64,000 nucleotides of DNA, from assembly GCA_942493135.1 (NCBI GenBank), contig OW818684.1, positions 4,464,001 to 4,528,000 on the forward strand, given 5' to 3'. A model generated the notes under the pieces. It worked only from the letters and a program-made list of their open reading frames with translations. It was not told where the DNA came from and searched no databases. This document shows, in pieces, positions 23,060 through 32,060 of this stretch. The stretch's first letter is position 1. Each line of letters opens with the position of its first letter. This DNA is from Planctellipticum sp942493135 (GTDB lineage: Bacteria; Planctomycetota; Planctomycetia; Planctomycetales; Planctomycetaceae). A program made the translations under genes and the position numbers.

Positions 23060-25531
23060 GTGATGCTCGGAAGTCTGCGAGTCGTCGTTGTGGGAATGCT
23101 GTTTCTCGGGGCGGCCGCAGCCCGTGAGATTCCCGTACCCGATGTCGACGCTCAGCCTCTGGGATCGCAGATTCGCCGGCTGATCGAGACGTTCGAGTCT
23201 CTGGGGACGCCATTCGACGACGCCGTCGTCGAGGAACTGCGAGCGGCGATGCGCGACGGAAATTCCCCGCGACTGCAGACCCTACTGGATCCCCACGTAG
23301 CGGCGGTCGCGACCGTCGCCGCGTCCGGACTTGCTCTGCATGCGGAAAAACACGCTGTCTCGCTTCAGCAGCATGGATACGTGCCAGTCCTGATCAAGGT
23401 GCTCAATCCTGCGGAATCGACTGGCCGCTGGGAAGTCGAAAGTCCGCAGGCTGGTCTCGCATTCCGCGGGCAAGCGGACCTGTCGATGGTGCGTCAGCAG
23501 CAGGAGCAGTTCAAGGACGACAAGCAGACGCCGGACGTCACCGGGCGCTTTCTGTATCTCGAACCGTATGGACAACCGCCGCAGACGCGGAACCTGAGCG
23601 GTCTGGCTGTCGAGTACGTCGTCCTGCTGATGGCCACGGACACGCCGGGACGGCATCCCGTGACGCTCCGTTGGGGCGTCGCCGATGACGACGGCAAGGT
23701 TCCGCGATGGGCTGAAACCGAGCTGACCGTCAACGTTCAGCCGGCGCAAGCGGTTCGGCTGCAGGTGCGGGATGAACGGAATCAGCCGAGCACCGCGCGG
23801 CTGACCATTCGCGACGCCCGGGGGCGAGTCTATCCGCCGCAGGCGCGGCGGGTGGCGCCGGATCTGTTTTTCGAACCGCAGATCTATCGTCACGACGGCG
23901 AAACCGTCCTGCTGCCGCCCGGCCAATACGTCGTCGAGAGCGGCCGCGGCCCGGAGTATGTCCGACAGTCGCAGGAATTGACCGTGTCTGCGGACGGGGA
24001 GGCCCGGTGGTCGTTTGCGCTGGCCCGCTGGGTCGATCCGGCCGCCGCGGGCTTCTTCAGCGGCGACCACCACATCCATGCGGCAGGATGTTCGCATTAC
24101 ACGTCGCCGACCGAGGGGGTCACGCCGGCCGATATGTTTCGGCAGGTGAAGGGAGAGGGACTCAACGTCGGCTGCGTGCTGACGTGGGGCCCCTGTTTCG
24201 ACGTGCAGCGGCGGTTTTTCGGGCCGGTCGTGCACGGTCTCAGCGAGCCGCAGACGGTCCTCAAGTACGACCTGGAAATCAGCGGCTTCGGCTCGCAGGC
24301 GCTGGGGCACGTCTGCCTGCTGAATCTGCTGAACCAGGAGTATCCCGGTTCCGACGGCACGGCGACGAAGGGCTGGCCCACCTGGACGACACCGGTCATG
24401 CGCTGGGCGAAGGAGCAGGGGGGCGTGACCGGCTACGCCCACTCCGCCAGCGGCCTGGCGATCAACCCCTCCAAAGAGGCTCAACGGCTGGTTCGCGTCC
24501 GCGACCGGAATGGCGACCTGTTACTGTCGGTCGAGGAAGCCTCCGTCAGCGTGCTGCCCGAGGACGTCTCGAAGATCGATGCTGACAGCGACGGTCGATT
24601 GAGCGTTGCCGAACTGGAACGGAGCCTGACGCGTGCGTCGCACGAGTTGCCGAACTACGCGATCCCCGAAATGAACGGCGTCGGAGCGATGGAGATCTGC
24701 GTTGCGGCGTCGGAGGGAGTCTGCGACTTCATCAGCGCGATGGATACGGAACGGATCCAGGAATGGAACACGTGGTATCACCTGCTCAATTGCGGTTTTC
24801 CGCTCAAAGTCAGCGGCGAGACCGACTTCCCCTGCATGAGCAGCCTGCAGGTCGGGCAGGGGCGGGTCTACGTGCACCTGGGCGCCGCCGAGCGGATCGA
24901 CTTCGCCGACTGGTGCCGCGGGCTGGCGGAAGGCCGGTCGTATGTGTCCGACGGCTACGCCCATGCCCTGCAGTTCGACGTTGGCGGTCAAGCGCCGGGT
25001 CCTGGACAGGTCGGGTTGAGTGAACCGGGGACCATACCTGTCCGAGCAACGGTCACCTTCGCGTCGGAAACGCCGATCGGCGTGGCGCACGGTACGAGCG
25101 AAGTCTCCGCAGGCCGGCGCGTCGCCGGAGATACGCGGATCCTGCACGCGGCGCGGGCGAACGGGATGGTCCGCGGCGGAAAGCGGACGGTCGATCTGGT
25201 GGTCAACGGAGTGGCTCGGAAGTCGTGGGAAGTCCCTGCGGATGGTCAGTTGCACGACCTGGAGTTCGAACTGCCGATCGACGGGAGCTGCTGGGTGGCG
25301 CTGCGGTCGTTTCCTCAACTGCACACCAACCCGGTGACGGTGCTTGTCAACGAACAGCCGGTCCGTGCCTCGCGGCGGAGCGCCCAATGGTGTGCGGAGA
25401 TGACCGAAGTCCTCTGGCAGAACCGGGAGCGGGCCATCGCGCCCGCCGAACGCGAGGCGGCACGCGAAGCCTTCGAACGGACGATCCGGCGGTTTCGGGG
25501 GCTGGCGGAGGAGAGTCCAGCGGGTTCGTAG
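23060..25531 (+). CDS. CehA/McbA-family metallohydrolase with embedded EF-hand-like loops
   Basis: 823 residues, secreted (MLGSLRVVVVGMLFLGAAAA). Residues 1-310 are beta-rich (SirA-like Ig-type text, LTVNVQPAQAVRLQVRD). The PHP-type metal site starts at GDHHIHAAG (Asp336, His337, His338, His340), followed by ADMFRQVKGEGLNVGCVLTWG. Further on, HVCLLNLLNQEYPG and GYAHSASGLAI complete the CehA (carbaryl esterase) core. Between them RDRNGDLLLSVEEA and DADSDGRLSVAEL are two calcium-binding-like EF-hand loops. The closing 200 residues are again beta-sandwich. Members are phosphoesterase- or amidohydrolase-like; the substrate is unknown. The GTG start overlaps the upstream stop; an ATG follows at 23063. 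Confidence 0.85.
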   Translation: MMLGSLRVVVVGMLFLGAAAAREIPVPDVDAQPLGSQIRRLIETFESLGTPFDDAVVEELRAAMRDGNSPRLQTLLDPHVAAVATVAASGLALHAEKHAVSLQQHGYVPVLIKVLNPAESTGRWEVESPQAGLAFRGQADLSMVRQQQEQFKDDKQTPDVTGRFLYLEPYGQPPQTRNLSGLAVEYVVLLMATDTPGRHPVTLRWGVADDDGKVPRWAETELTVNVQPAQAVRLQVRDERNQPSTARLTIRDARGRVYPPQARRVAPDLFFEPQIYRHDGETVLLPPGQYVVESGRGPEYVRQSQELTVSADGEARWSFALARWVDPAAAGFFSGDHHIHAAGCSHYTSPTEGVTPADMFRQVKGEGLNVGCVLTWGPCFDVQRRFFGPVVHGLSEPQTVLKYDLEISGFGSQALGHVCLLNLLNQEYPGSDGTATKGWPTWTTPVMRWAKEQGGVTGYAHSASGLAINPSKEAQRLVRVRDRNGDLLLSVEEASVSVLPEDVSKIDADSDGRLSVAELERSLTRASHELPNYAIPEMNGVGAMEICVAASEGVCDFISAMDTERIQEWNTWYHLLNCGFPLKVSGETDFPCMSSLQVGQGRVYVHLGAAERIDFADWCRGLAEGRSYVSDGYAHALQFDVGGQAPGPGQVGLSEPGTIPVRATVTFASETPIGVAHGTSEVSAGRRVAGDTRILHAARANGMVRGGKRTVDLVVNGVARKSWEVPADGQLHDLEFELPIDGSCWVALRSFPQLHTNPVTVLVNEQPVRASRRSAQWCAEMTEVLWQNRERAIAPAEREAAREAFERTIRRFRGLAEESPAGS

Positions 25532-25795
25532 ACTTCGCGAAGACGCTCCAGCCCCGGCCACCCATCCCCTCGCTGGCGCGGAGACGCGTTCCATCGTCTG
25601 CGTTTCACGCACCGAACATCGTGAAACCTGTTGTTTCACAACCCGTCGTTCCACGCCGCGGCGATGTCTGCCAACTCGTTTTGACACGTTCGGGTCTTCC
25701 GACTACAGTCCCGCCCGCGCACCGACCCTGCGTCTGAGCCAAGGATGGCGAGGGACCGCGGAACCGGTCGGACGAGCGCGACGGAAGGATTCCGC
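25532..25795. other. intergenic, 264 bp, with an inverted-repeat operator-like site
   Basis: GTGAAAC (25621-25627) and GTTTCAC (25633-25639) form a perfect 7-bp inverted repeat with a 5-bp spacer. This is the size of a small repressor operator, but no regulator gene is nearby. No other feature seen. Confidence 0.35.
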
Positions 25796-26146
25796 GTGTC
25801 GACTTTTCCTCGAGTGCTGGTGATTGACGGTCAGGCGGATACGGAGGCCGTGCTGAAGGCGGTCCTCGAACCGCGCGGCGCCCGCGTCGACTGGTCCCGG
25901 CAGACTGCCGCTGCACCGTCGACCCAACCCGAAGCTCCCCCGCATGTGGTCGTAATCGACCTGGACGATCAGCCGCGGAACTCGCGGATTGACGGGACCA
26001 GGGCGTCGGGCGGTCGGATCCTGATCGGCTCGCACCGCGTGACAATGGGCCGCTCGAACGATCTGTTTCTGGAGAAACCGTTCCAGTTTCCGGAGCTGAT
26101 CAGCGCCATCGAAGGACTGCTGGCGACGCCGGTCGAGCAGGCGTAG
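25796..26146 (+). CDS. degenerate receiver-domain protein
   Basis: About 116 residues. The text RVLVIDGQADTEAVLKAVLE, PHVVVIDLDDQPRNS and the LEKPFQFPELISAIEGLL tail follow the order of a response-regulator receiver domain: beta1, the beta3 Asp in VVIDLDD, and the conserved Lys-Pro before helix 5. The usual acidic pair after beta1 is weak (VIDGQ) and there is no output domain, so it is either a single-domain phosphoacceptor or a pseudo-receiver. GTG at 25796 was preferred because AAGGA lies six bases upstream; an ATG at 25745 would add 17 residues. It is followed closely by a dihydrouridine synthase. The role is unclear. Confidence 0.6.
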   Translation: MSTFPRVLVIDGQADTEAVLKAVLEPRGARVDWSRQTAAAPSTQPEAPPHVVVIDLDDQPRNSRIDGTRASGGRILIGSHRVTMGRSNDLFLEKPFQFPELISAIEGLLATPVEQA

Positions 26147-26173
26147 TTTGCGGTCGAGGTTCCGGGGCGTAGG

Positions 26174-27295
26174 ATGCTTGTGCGATCCTCGTATTCCCCA
26201 ACCGCCGAAAACCTGCCGATGCCCGCCGAAGTTGTCACAGCCGTTTCCGATCCCGTCGGCGGTCCGATTTCTGTCGGCGGTCGCCTGCTGTCGACGCGAT
26301 ACTTTCTGGCCCCGCTCGCCGGGTACACGCACCTGGCGTTCCGCCGCGCGCTGCGGGAACTGGGTGGCCTGGGGCTGGCGACCACCGATCTGGTGCATGC
26401 CACGCAGCTCGTCGAGCAGAAGCGGCAGTCGCTGGAGCTGATCGCCACCGATGCCAGCGACCGCCCGCTGACCGTCCAGATCTTCAGCGGCGTGACCGAG
26501 CACATGGTGGCGGCCGCTCGGTGGCTGCAGGATCGGGGCTACGAGGCTATCGATCTCAACATGGGCTGCCCGATGGCCAAGGTCAACGGGATGGGGGGCG
26601 GCGCCCGGCTGCTGTGCGACGCCGATAACGCCTGCCGGCTCGTCGAAACGGTCGTCGGCTCGGTGGCGATTCCCGTCACGGTCAAGATGCGGCTGGGTTG
26701 GGACCGAGATTCGATCTCGGCGCCCTATCTGGCCGCCCGGTTTGAGGCCGCTGGAATTGCGGCGGTCACGATCCACGGTCGGACCCGGGCGCAAGGCTTC
26801 AGCGGCGAAGTCGACCGCGAAGGGATCCGGGCGGTGGCCGACGCGGTGCAGACGATTCCCGTTGTCGCCAATGGCGATGTCCGCTCGCCCGGCGATGCGC
26901 TGCAGATGCGCCGGGAGACGGGGTGCGACGCCGTCGCCATCGGACGGGGGGCGATGCTCGATCCCTGGATCTTTCGGAAACTGTCCGACCTGGAAGCCGG
27001 CCGACCCGCCTGCGAACCGACGGCCGACGAGCAGATCGGCTTTCTGCGGCGGCATTTCGAACTGATGTGGGAGCAGCACCGAGAGCGGAGCTGCACGCTG
27101 TTCCGCAAGTTCGCCGCCTGGTACGGGGCCCGGCTGGGAATCCCCGAAGACCTGGAGCTGCGGCTGCGGCTGTTTCAGTCCATGACGGAGTTTGGCGAGA
27201 TCCTGGCGGAAATCGGCCGGCGGCATGGGGAGCGACGCAGCCCGGTCGCGACGGCCTTAGTCAAGGTGCCGAACGGGCCGGTCGAACGCTGGTGA
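26174..27295 (+). CDS. tRNA-dihydrouridine synthase
   Basis: A 373-residue FMN-dependent enzyme of the Dus family that reduces uridine to dihydrouridine in the D-loop of tRNA. The recognisable motifs are FLAPLAGYTHLAFR at the N-terminus, the catalytic cysteine block NMGCPMAKVNGMGGGARLL, KMRLGWD, VTIHGRTRAQGFSG and the FMN phosphate site VVANGDV and DAVAIGRGAM. The block after the Cys (GGGA, like DusB) suggests a DusB-type enzyme. The C-terminal helical domain has the LFRKFAAWY segment. The start may be ATG 26174 or ATG 26219 (MPAEVV); the first is listed. It stands between the receiver-like gene and a repeat-rich gap. Confidence 0.92.
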   Translation: MLVRSSYSPTAENLPMPAEVVTAVSDPVGGPISVGGRLLSTRYFLAPLAGYTHLAFRRALRELGGLGLATTDLVHATQLVEQKRQSLELIATDASDRPLTVQIFSGVTEHMVAAARWLQDRGYEAIDLNMGCPMAKVNGMGGGARLLCDADNACRLVETVVGSVAIPVTVKMRLGWDRDSISAPYLAARFEAAGIAAVTIHGRTRAQGFSGEVDREGIRAVADAVQTIPVVANGDVRSPGDALQMRRETGCDAVAIGRGAMLDPWIFRKLSDLEAGRPACEPTADEQIGFLRRHFELMWEQHRERSCTLFRKFAAWYGARLGIPEDLELRLRLFQSMTEFGEILAEIGRRHGERRSPVATALVKVPNGPVERW

Positions 27296-27317
27296 GCCTT
27301 GTCCCGGCAATCAATTT

Positions 27318-27470
27318 CGGGTGGCACGCCCTCCGGTCCCCTCTCCCGACGTCTTCGTTGGGAGAGGGATCGGGTGAGGGTATCTTGGAATGTTTTCCGG
27401 AAGAAAATTCCCCCTCACCCCGGCCCTCTCCCACATCAGAATGCGGGAGAGGGGGCAAGACGAAGGCGCA
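27318..27470. repeat. CCCTCTCCC-type hairpin repeats
   Basis: CCCTCTCCC (27339-27347) pairs with GGGAGAGGG (27360-27368), and CCCTCTCCC (27424-27432) with GGGAGAGGG (27445-27453), with CCCCTCACCC between. This CCTCACCC-CCTCTCCC text is a widespread intergenic repeat in bacteria. It lies between dus and the convergent epmB, so it may double as a terminator. Confidence 0.55.
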
Positions 27471-27505
27471 CGGTTTGAGAATCGATGCTGGTGATTGAGG
27501 TCGCC

Positions 27506-28519
27506 TTACAGCGGCGTCTTGTGCGCTTCGCCGGCAATCTCGGCGACATATTGCGGGACGGCGTAACCAGGCAGACGACGGCGGAGAGCGGCGACCAGCT
27601 CCCGACCCCGTTCGACGGGGACTTCAAAATGGGCCGCCCCGGCGACCCGGTCGAGCTGGTGCAGGTAGTAGGGGAGGACGCCCAGGTCGATCAGTCGTTC
27701 GCACAATTCGGCAAGGACCTCTTCGTCGTCGTTGATGCCCTGCAGCAGGACCGCCTGGTTGAGCGTCGGGATGCCGCCTCTGACCAGGCGGCTCAAGGCG
27801 TCCGCGCAGTCGAGCTGAATCTCCTGTGGGTGGTTGGCGTGGACGACCATCACCGTGGTCAGTCGCGTCGCCGTGAGGAGCTGCAGCAGTTCGTCCGAAA
27901 CGCGATCCGGCAGGACGATCGGCAGACGGCTGTGGAGCCGGAGCCGCCGGAGATGCGGGATCTGCTCCAGCCGCTCGATCAGGGCGGCCAGTCGCGCGTC
28001 GGTCAGCATCAGGGGGTCGCCGCCGCTGAGCAGGACTTCGTGAATCGAGTCGTCCGCGGTGAGAGCTTCGAACGCAGGCTCCCAGTCATCGAGCCGGCGG
28101 GGTTCCTGCTGGTAGGGATAATGGCGTCGGAAGCAATACCGGCAATGGATCGCGCAGGCGCCGGTCGTCACCAGCAGCGCCCGGCCGCGATACTTGTGCA
28201 GCAGTCCCGGGGCCTTGCGGGAGGATTCATCGCCGACGGCATCGGGCAGGAAGCCGGGCACGTCGACCCCTTCTTCGGCCAATGGCAGAACCTGGCGGAG
28301 CAAGGGGTCGAGCGGATCGCCGGGGCGCATGCGGGCCAGGTAGCTCTGGGGAACGAGAACGGGGAACTCGGCCTCTCCCGACGGGGACTGCTCGTGGATC
28401 TCTGAAGGCAGCCCCAGGGCCTTGAGCAGGTCGGCGGAATTCCGGATCGCTTGAGCCAGCGACGCACTCCAGCCGGTCCGTTGGCGAACGGGGAGCAGCG
28501 GCTGCGGCGGACGGGTCAC
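27506..28519 (-). CDS. epmB: EF-P beta-lysylation protein EpmB (lysine 2,3-aminomutase-like)
   Basis: A 337-residue radical SAM protein of the KamA/EpmB family that isomerises alpha-lysine to (R)-beta-lysine for EF-P modification. The cluster motif is CAIHCRYCF (Cys122, Cys126, Cys129), with YCFRRHYPYQ downstream, LLSGGDPLML, and LRRLRLHSRLPIVLPDRV. The length agrees with EpmB, while KamA proteins are longer (over 400), and the nearby efp gene in divergent orientation strongly supports EpmB. PLP-binding lysine and the zinc-type C-terminal residues are not obvious, which also fits EpmB. EpmA, which attaches the beta-lysine, is not in the window. Start ATG at 28519. Confidence 0.93.
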   Translation of the reverse strand: MTRPPQPLLPVRQRTGWSASLAQAIRNSADLLKALGLPSEIHEQSPSGEAEFPVLVPQSYLARMRPGDPLDPLLRQVLPLAEEGVDVPGFLPDAVGDESSRKAPGLLHKYRGRALLVTTGACAIHCRYCFRRHYPYQQEPRRLDDWEPAFEALTADDSIHEVLLSGGDPLMLTDARLAALIERLEQIPHLRRLRLHSRLPIVLPDRVSDELLQLLTATRLTTVMVVHANHPQEIQLDCADALSRLVRGGIPTLNQAVLLQGINDDEEVLAELCERLIDLGVLPYYLHQLDRVAGAAHFEVPVERGRELVAALRRRLPGYAVPQYVAEIAGEAHKTPL

Positions 28520-28805
28520 GGAGCTGTCCTTGGAGAATTGGCGGGAATCTTCAGAAAACCGATGTCCGGGACTGGTTCCGCGGCCCGCCCGCCGTGATCT
28601 AACCAGCGTCTTCCCAGACGGTTGCGCCGAAAACGGCCAGCATTCCCAGACGTCTCGCCATCTGGTATTCTGCGGAAAACCCGTGGACGGACCGCTCGCG
28701 GTGTTGGCATCGACGTTGGCGTTGATGTCCGAATTCTGCCATCGACCGCTGCCGCAGAGCAGGCCCGACTGGCTCGTACGGTATCGAAACCAAAGAAAAA
28801 GACCA

Positions 28806-29375
28806 ATGGCTCAAATCAGCACCAGCGACTTCAAGAAGGGCACCAAGGTTATTCTCGAAGGCGATCCGTTCGACATGCTGGTCGTCGACTTCGTCAAGCC
28901 CGGCAAGGGCCAGGCCCTCTATCGCTGCCGCATGCGGAACCTGATCAAGGGGACGATCCTCGACCGGACTTACAAGAGCGGCGACAGCCTCGAAGGGGCC
29001 GACGTCCGTCGCAACGATGCCCAGTTCCTCTACAAGGACTCGTCGGGCTTCGTCTTCATGGAGCAGCAGACGTTCGAGCAGCACTCGATTTCGCCCGAAA
29101 TCGCCGGCGACCAGGCGGTCTTCCTGCAGGACGGCATGGTCTGCGAACTGCTGTACTGGAACGACACGCCGATCGGCGTCACGCTGCCGCCGTCGGTCAT
29201 CATGAAGATTGTCTACACCGAGCCGGCGGTCCGCGGCAACACGTCGTCGAATATCACCAAAACCGCCAAAGTCGATTGCGGCGCGGAAATCCAGGTTCCC
29301 GCTTTTGTCGATACCGGCGACATGGTCAAGATCAACACACAAACGGGCGAGTACATCGAACGCGTGCGGGAATAG
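28806..29375 (+). CDS. efp: elongation factor P
   Basis: EF-P (189 residues) relieves ribosome stalling at polyproline stretches. Three domains are expected: KOW-like N-terminal with the modification loop KPGKGQALYR, in which Lys34 is the predicted site for beta-lysyl attachment, then two OB folds with the FLYKDSSGFVFMEQQTFEQ and VYTEPAVRGNT blocks, ending GDMVKINTQTGEYIERV. Residue Lys34 is at exactly the position of E. coli Lys34. ATG at 28806 is the family start; the longer N-terminal extension available upstream is not expected. It is divergent from epmB, across a 286-bp region (28520-28805) likely containing both promoters. Confidence 0.97.
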   Translation: MAQISTSDFKKGTKVILEGDPFDMLVVDFVKPGKGQALYRCRMRNLIKGTILDRTYKSGDSLEGADVRRNDAQFLYKDSSGFVFMEQQTFEQHSISPEIAGDQAVFLQDGMVCELLYWNDTPIGVTLPPSVIMKIVYTEPAVRGNTSSNITKTAKVDCGAEIQVPAFVDTGDMVKINTQTGEYIERVRE

Positions 29376-29417
29376 TCCCGTCGCACGGCGTGCTCCGTCG
29401 GCGGACGTTCCGCAGGG

Positions 29418-29642
29418 ATGGCCGGCATGTCCTGGTGGACCATCGCGATTTACGGCGGCGCTGCGGTGCTGGCGGTGCAGGGCCTGCTGGCTCTGATGCT
29501 CGCCCATCACCGTTACACGCTGAAAACGCTGATGGATCGCGAAATCGCCCGCCGCGAGGCGGAGGCGGCGGAAGCGGCGGCGCTGGCTGAGGCGGTGGCC
29601 GCCGCGGCGAAGAAGGCGAATCGCTATCAGAAGTCCAAATGA
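29418..29642 (+). CDS. small single-pass membrane protein
   Basis: 74 residues. One hydrophobic helix (WTIAIYGGAAVLAVQGLLALM) is followed by a charged Ala/Glu-rich stretch (REIARREAEAAEAAALAEAV) likely to form a coiled coil, and a basic tail NRYQKSK. It is 42 bp after efp in the same direction. No family or function recognised; coding status rests on context and composition. Confidence 0.6.
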   Translation: MAGMSWWTIAIYGGAAVLAVQGLLALMLAHHRYTLKTLMDREIARREAEAAEAAALAEAVAAAAKKANRYQKSK

Positions 29643-29757
29643 CGTCAAACCCTGCCGAGCTGCAGACACTCTGTTTCGAGGGAACGCGGTCTCTGTTGTT
29701 TCGGGAAATGCGGGCTTCGAGTTCCCATGACGAGCCATTGCTCCAGGCCATCCGAAT

Positions 29758-31291
29758 ATGACGACGCCCCACAACGGCAAGCTCTACATCGAAACCGTCG
29801 GCTGCCAGATGAATATGCTGGACAGCGAGCTGGTCGTGGCGGCGTTGCGCAAACAGGGATACGAGCTGACTGCCGACGTCGGTGAAGCCGATACGGTTCT
29901 GTTCAACACCTGCAGCGTCCGGGAGCATGCGGAACACAAGATCTACAGCGCCCTGGGCCGGCTGAAGTTCAGCAAGCAGCAGCGGCCGCAGCAGGTGATC
30001 GGCGTGATGGGCTGCATGGCCCAGAAAGATCAGGAACTGATCTTCCGCCGGGCGCCGCACGTGGACATGGTCGTGGGGACCGGGCAGCTCGCCGAAGTGC
30101 CGCGAATGGTGGCCGAGGCTCGCGAACAGCGGGGGCGGGCGCTCGCGGTCAGCCTGGACCGCCGCGACGGCACCCGGACCGAAGTCGCCGGCAGTTTTCT
30201 GAGTTACGACCCGCTCCGCGAACCGCAGATGCGTCCGTCGCCGTACCAGGCGTTCGTCCGGATCATGATCGGCTGCGACAAGTTCTGCACGTACTGCGTG
30301 GTACCGATGACCCGCGGCCCCGAGCAGAGCCGTTCGCCGCGCGACATCGTTCACGAGTCGCGGATTCTCGCCGAGCAGGGGGTCAAGGAAATCACGCTGC
30401 TGGGCCAGACGGTCAACAGCTACAAGTTCACCGAAGAGGGCCGCGTCCACCGGCTGTCCGACCTGCTGGCAGCGATCCATGAGATCCCAGGCATCCTGCG
30501 GTATGAAGTTCGTCACGAACTACCCGAAGGACATGACGACCGAGCTGCTGCAGACCCTCCGCGATCTGCCGAAATGCAGCCACTATCTGCACGTGCCGCT
30601 GCAATCGGGCTGCGACGAGATGCTGAAGCGGATGAAGCGTGGCTACACGGTCGAGGACTACCGCGAGATGATGGGCCGGATCAACGACATTCTCCCCGAC
30701 GCCGCCGTCTCCAGCGACTTCATCGTGGGCTTCTGCGGCGAATCGGAAGAGGCCCATCAGAAGAGCCTCGACTCCATTCGCGAGTTCCGCTTCAAGAACA
30801 GCTTCATCTTCAAGTACAGCCCGCGGCCGGGGACGAAGGCGTATGACCTGCTCCCCGACGACGTCCCCGAAGAGATCAAGCGCCGGCGGAACGCCGAACT
30901 GCTGACGCTGCAGAACCAGATCAGCGCCGAGGACAACGCCCGCTTCATCGGTCGGACGGTGGAGATTCTGGTCGAAGGACCGAGCAAGGCGGCGTTGAAA
31001 TCGGAGTTCGCCCTGGAAGGCTGGGTGCCGCCGATTCCCGATAACGTCGCCGCGCCCACGGAACTGACCAGCCTGGGGCTGCCGGTCCTCGCCGAGCCCG
31101 ATCGACCGCAGATTCAGCTCACGGGTCGGACCATGTGCGACCGGATCGTCGTGTTCGACGGCAATCCGCGGCTTGCCGGCACGCTGGCGCGGATTCAAAT
31201 CGAGGACTGCTCGCCCACGACGCTGCTGGGCTCGATCGAGACCCGTCAGATTCAGCACGGGTCAAACTCGCTGCTGCCGATCCTCGCGTAA
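29758..31291 (+). pseudogene. miaB: miaB, tRNA-2-methylthio-N6-dimethylallyladenosine synthase, frameshifted
   Basis: The sequence encodes all of MiaB but in two frames. Frame 1 (29758-30501) has the UPF0004 cysteines (VGCQMNMLDSELV, NTCSVREHAE, GVMGCMAQ) and the radical SAM motif CDKFCTYCVVP, and runs to IPGILR. Frame 2 (from about 30503) continues MKFVTNYPKDMTTELLQTL, then HYLHVPLQSGCDEMLKRM and a C-terminal TRAM domain with GRTMCDRIVVFDG. One extra base (the T at 30502) separates the halves; removing it gives a standard 510-residue MiaB. Possibilities: sequencing error, a genuine inactivating mutation, or an unusual +1 frameshift. MiaB modifies A37 of tRNAs reading U-starting codons, so loss would be tolerable but costly. 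Confidence 0.85.
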
Positions 31292-31331
31292 CCAGAGTAC
31301 GGCTCTTTCCAAGTTCCGTCTGGGCAAACAG

Positions 31332-31408
31332 TAGGGTGAGTCGAGTCTTCGAGGCTCACCGGAACTTGTGATCGCAGAGGTGAGCCTCGCGGACTCGACT
31401 CACCCTAT
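31332..31408. repeat. AGGGTGAGTCGAG inverted-repeat element
   Basis: AGGGTGAGTCGAG (31333-31345) pairs with CTCGACTCACCCT (31395-31407); inside, CGAGGCTCACC pairs with GGTGAGCCTCG. It forms a long hairpin in the 234-bp gap downstream of miaB. Confidence 0.65.
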
Positions 31409-31525
31409 TTGGAAACTGCGAGGAGTCGTGAAGGTAAAGTCGCACACTGTTTCCGAATCGATGCCGATGATTTAGAATCAGGACCATTGACCGCAGCGCT
31501 TCCTAACCGCGAAGAGACGGGCCGT

Positions 31526-32002
31526 ATGGACTTCGACGAGCGACTTCAGCGGGCGATCCATCGCGGTCAGCAGCAGCGGGCCGCGGAAGGTCTGGCGCAG
31601 GCGCGTCAGGCTCTGACCGAGGAAGAATACCGCTCGCTGCACAGCCGGCTCCGGCTGGAGCTGTCGGACTACATCGAAATCTGCCTCAAGCGGCTGGTCG
31701 ATCATTTCCCCAGCTTCGACTATTCGTCGGTGATGTCCGTTGACGGCTGGGGCGCCAAGATCAGCCGCGACGAGCTGCACGGCCGGCCGCTGACCCGGCA
31801 GTACAGCCATCTGGAACTGTTGATTCGCCCGTATTCGGCGACCCGGATTCTCGAGGTGACCGCCCGCGGCGCGATCCGCAACAAGGAAGTCTTAACCCGG
31901 AGCCAGTATCAGCAGCTCGACAGCTACGACCTTGACGCCTTCCGGGCGATCATCGATCAGCTTGCCCTCGAGTTCGCGGAAAAGGTCGCCGCCGCCGGTT
32001 AG
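31526..32002 (+). CDS. conserved-looking cytosolic protein of unknown function
   Basis: 158 residues without signal or membrane segment. The text is helical and then mixed: EEEYRSLHSRLRLELSDYIEICLKRLVDHFPSF, a central YSSVMSVDGWGAKISRDEL, and LLIRPYSATRILEVTARGAI. Nothing recognised, but composition and codon use are those of a real gene, and the ATG at 31526 begins the compact part. An upstream in-frame ATG at 31409 would add 39 residues that look non-coding. Confidence 0.7.
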   Translation: MDFDERLQRAIHRGQQQRAAEGLAQARQALTEEEYRSLHSRLRLELSDYIEICLKRLVDHFPSFDYSSVMSVDGWGAKISRDELHGRPLTRQYSHLELLIRPYSATRILEVTARGAIRNKEVLTRSQYQQLDSYDLDAFRAIIDQLALEFAEKVAAAG

Positions 32003-32060
32003 GTCCGACCACTGTCAGTCATTTTCCCTCCCACGTGCCCCCCCGCCGAAAGTCTTTCGC

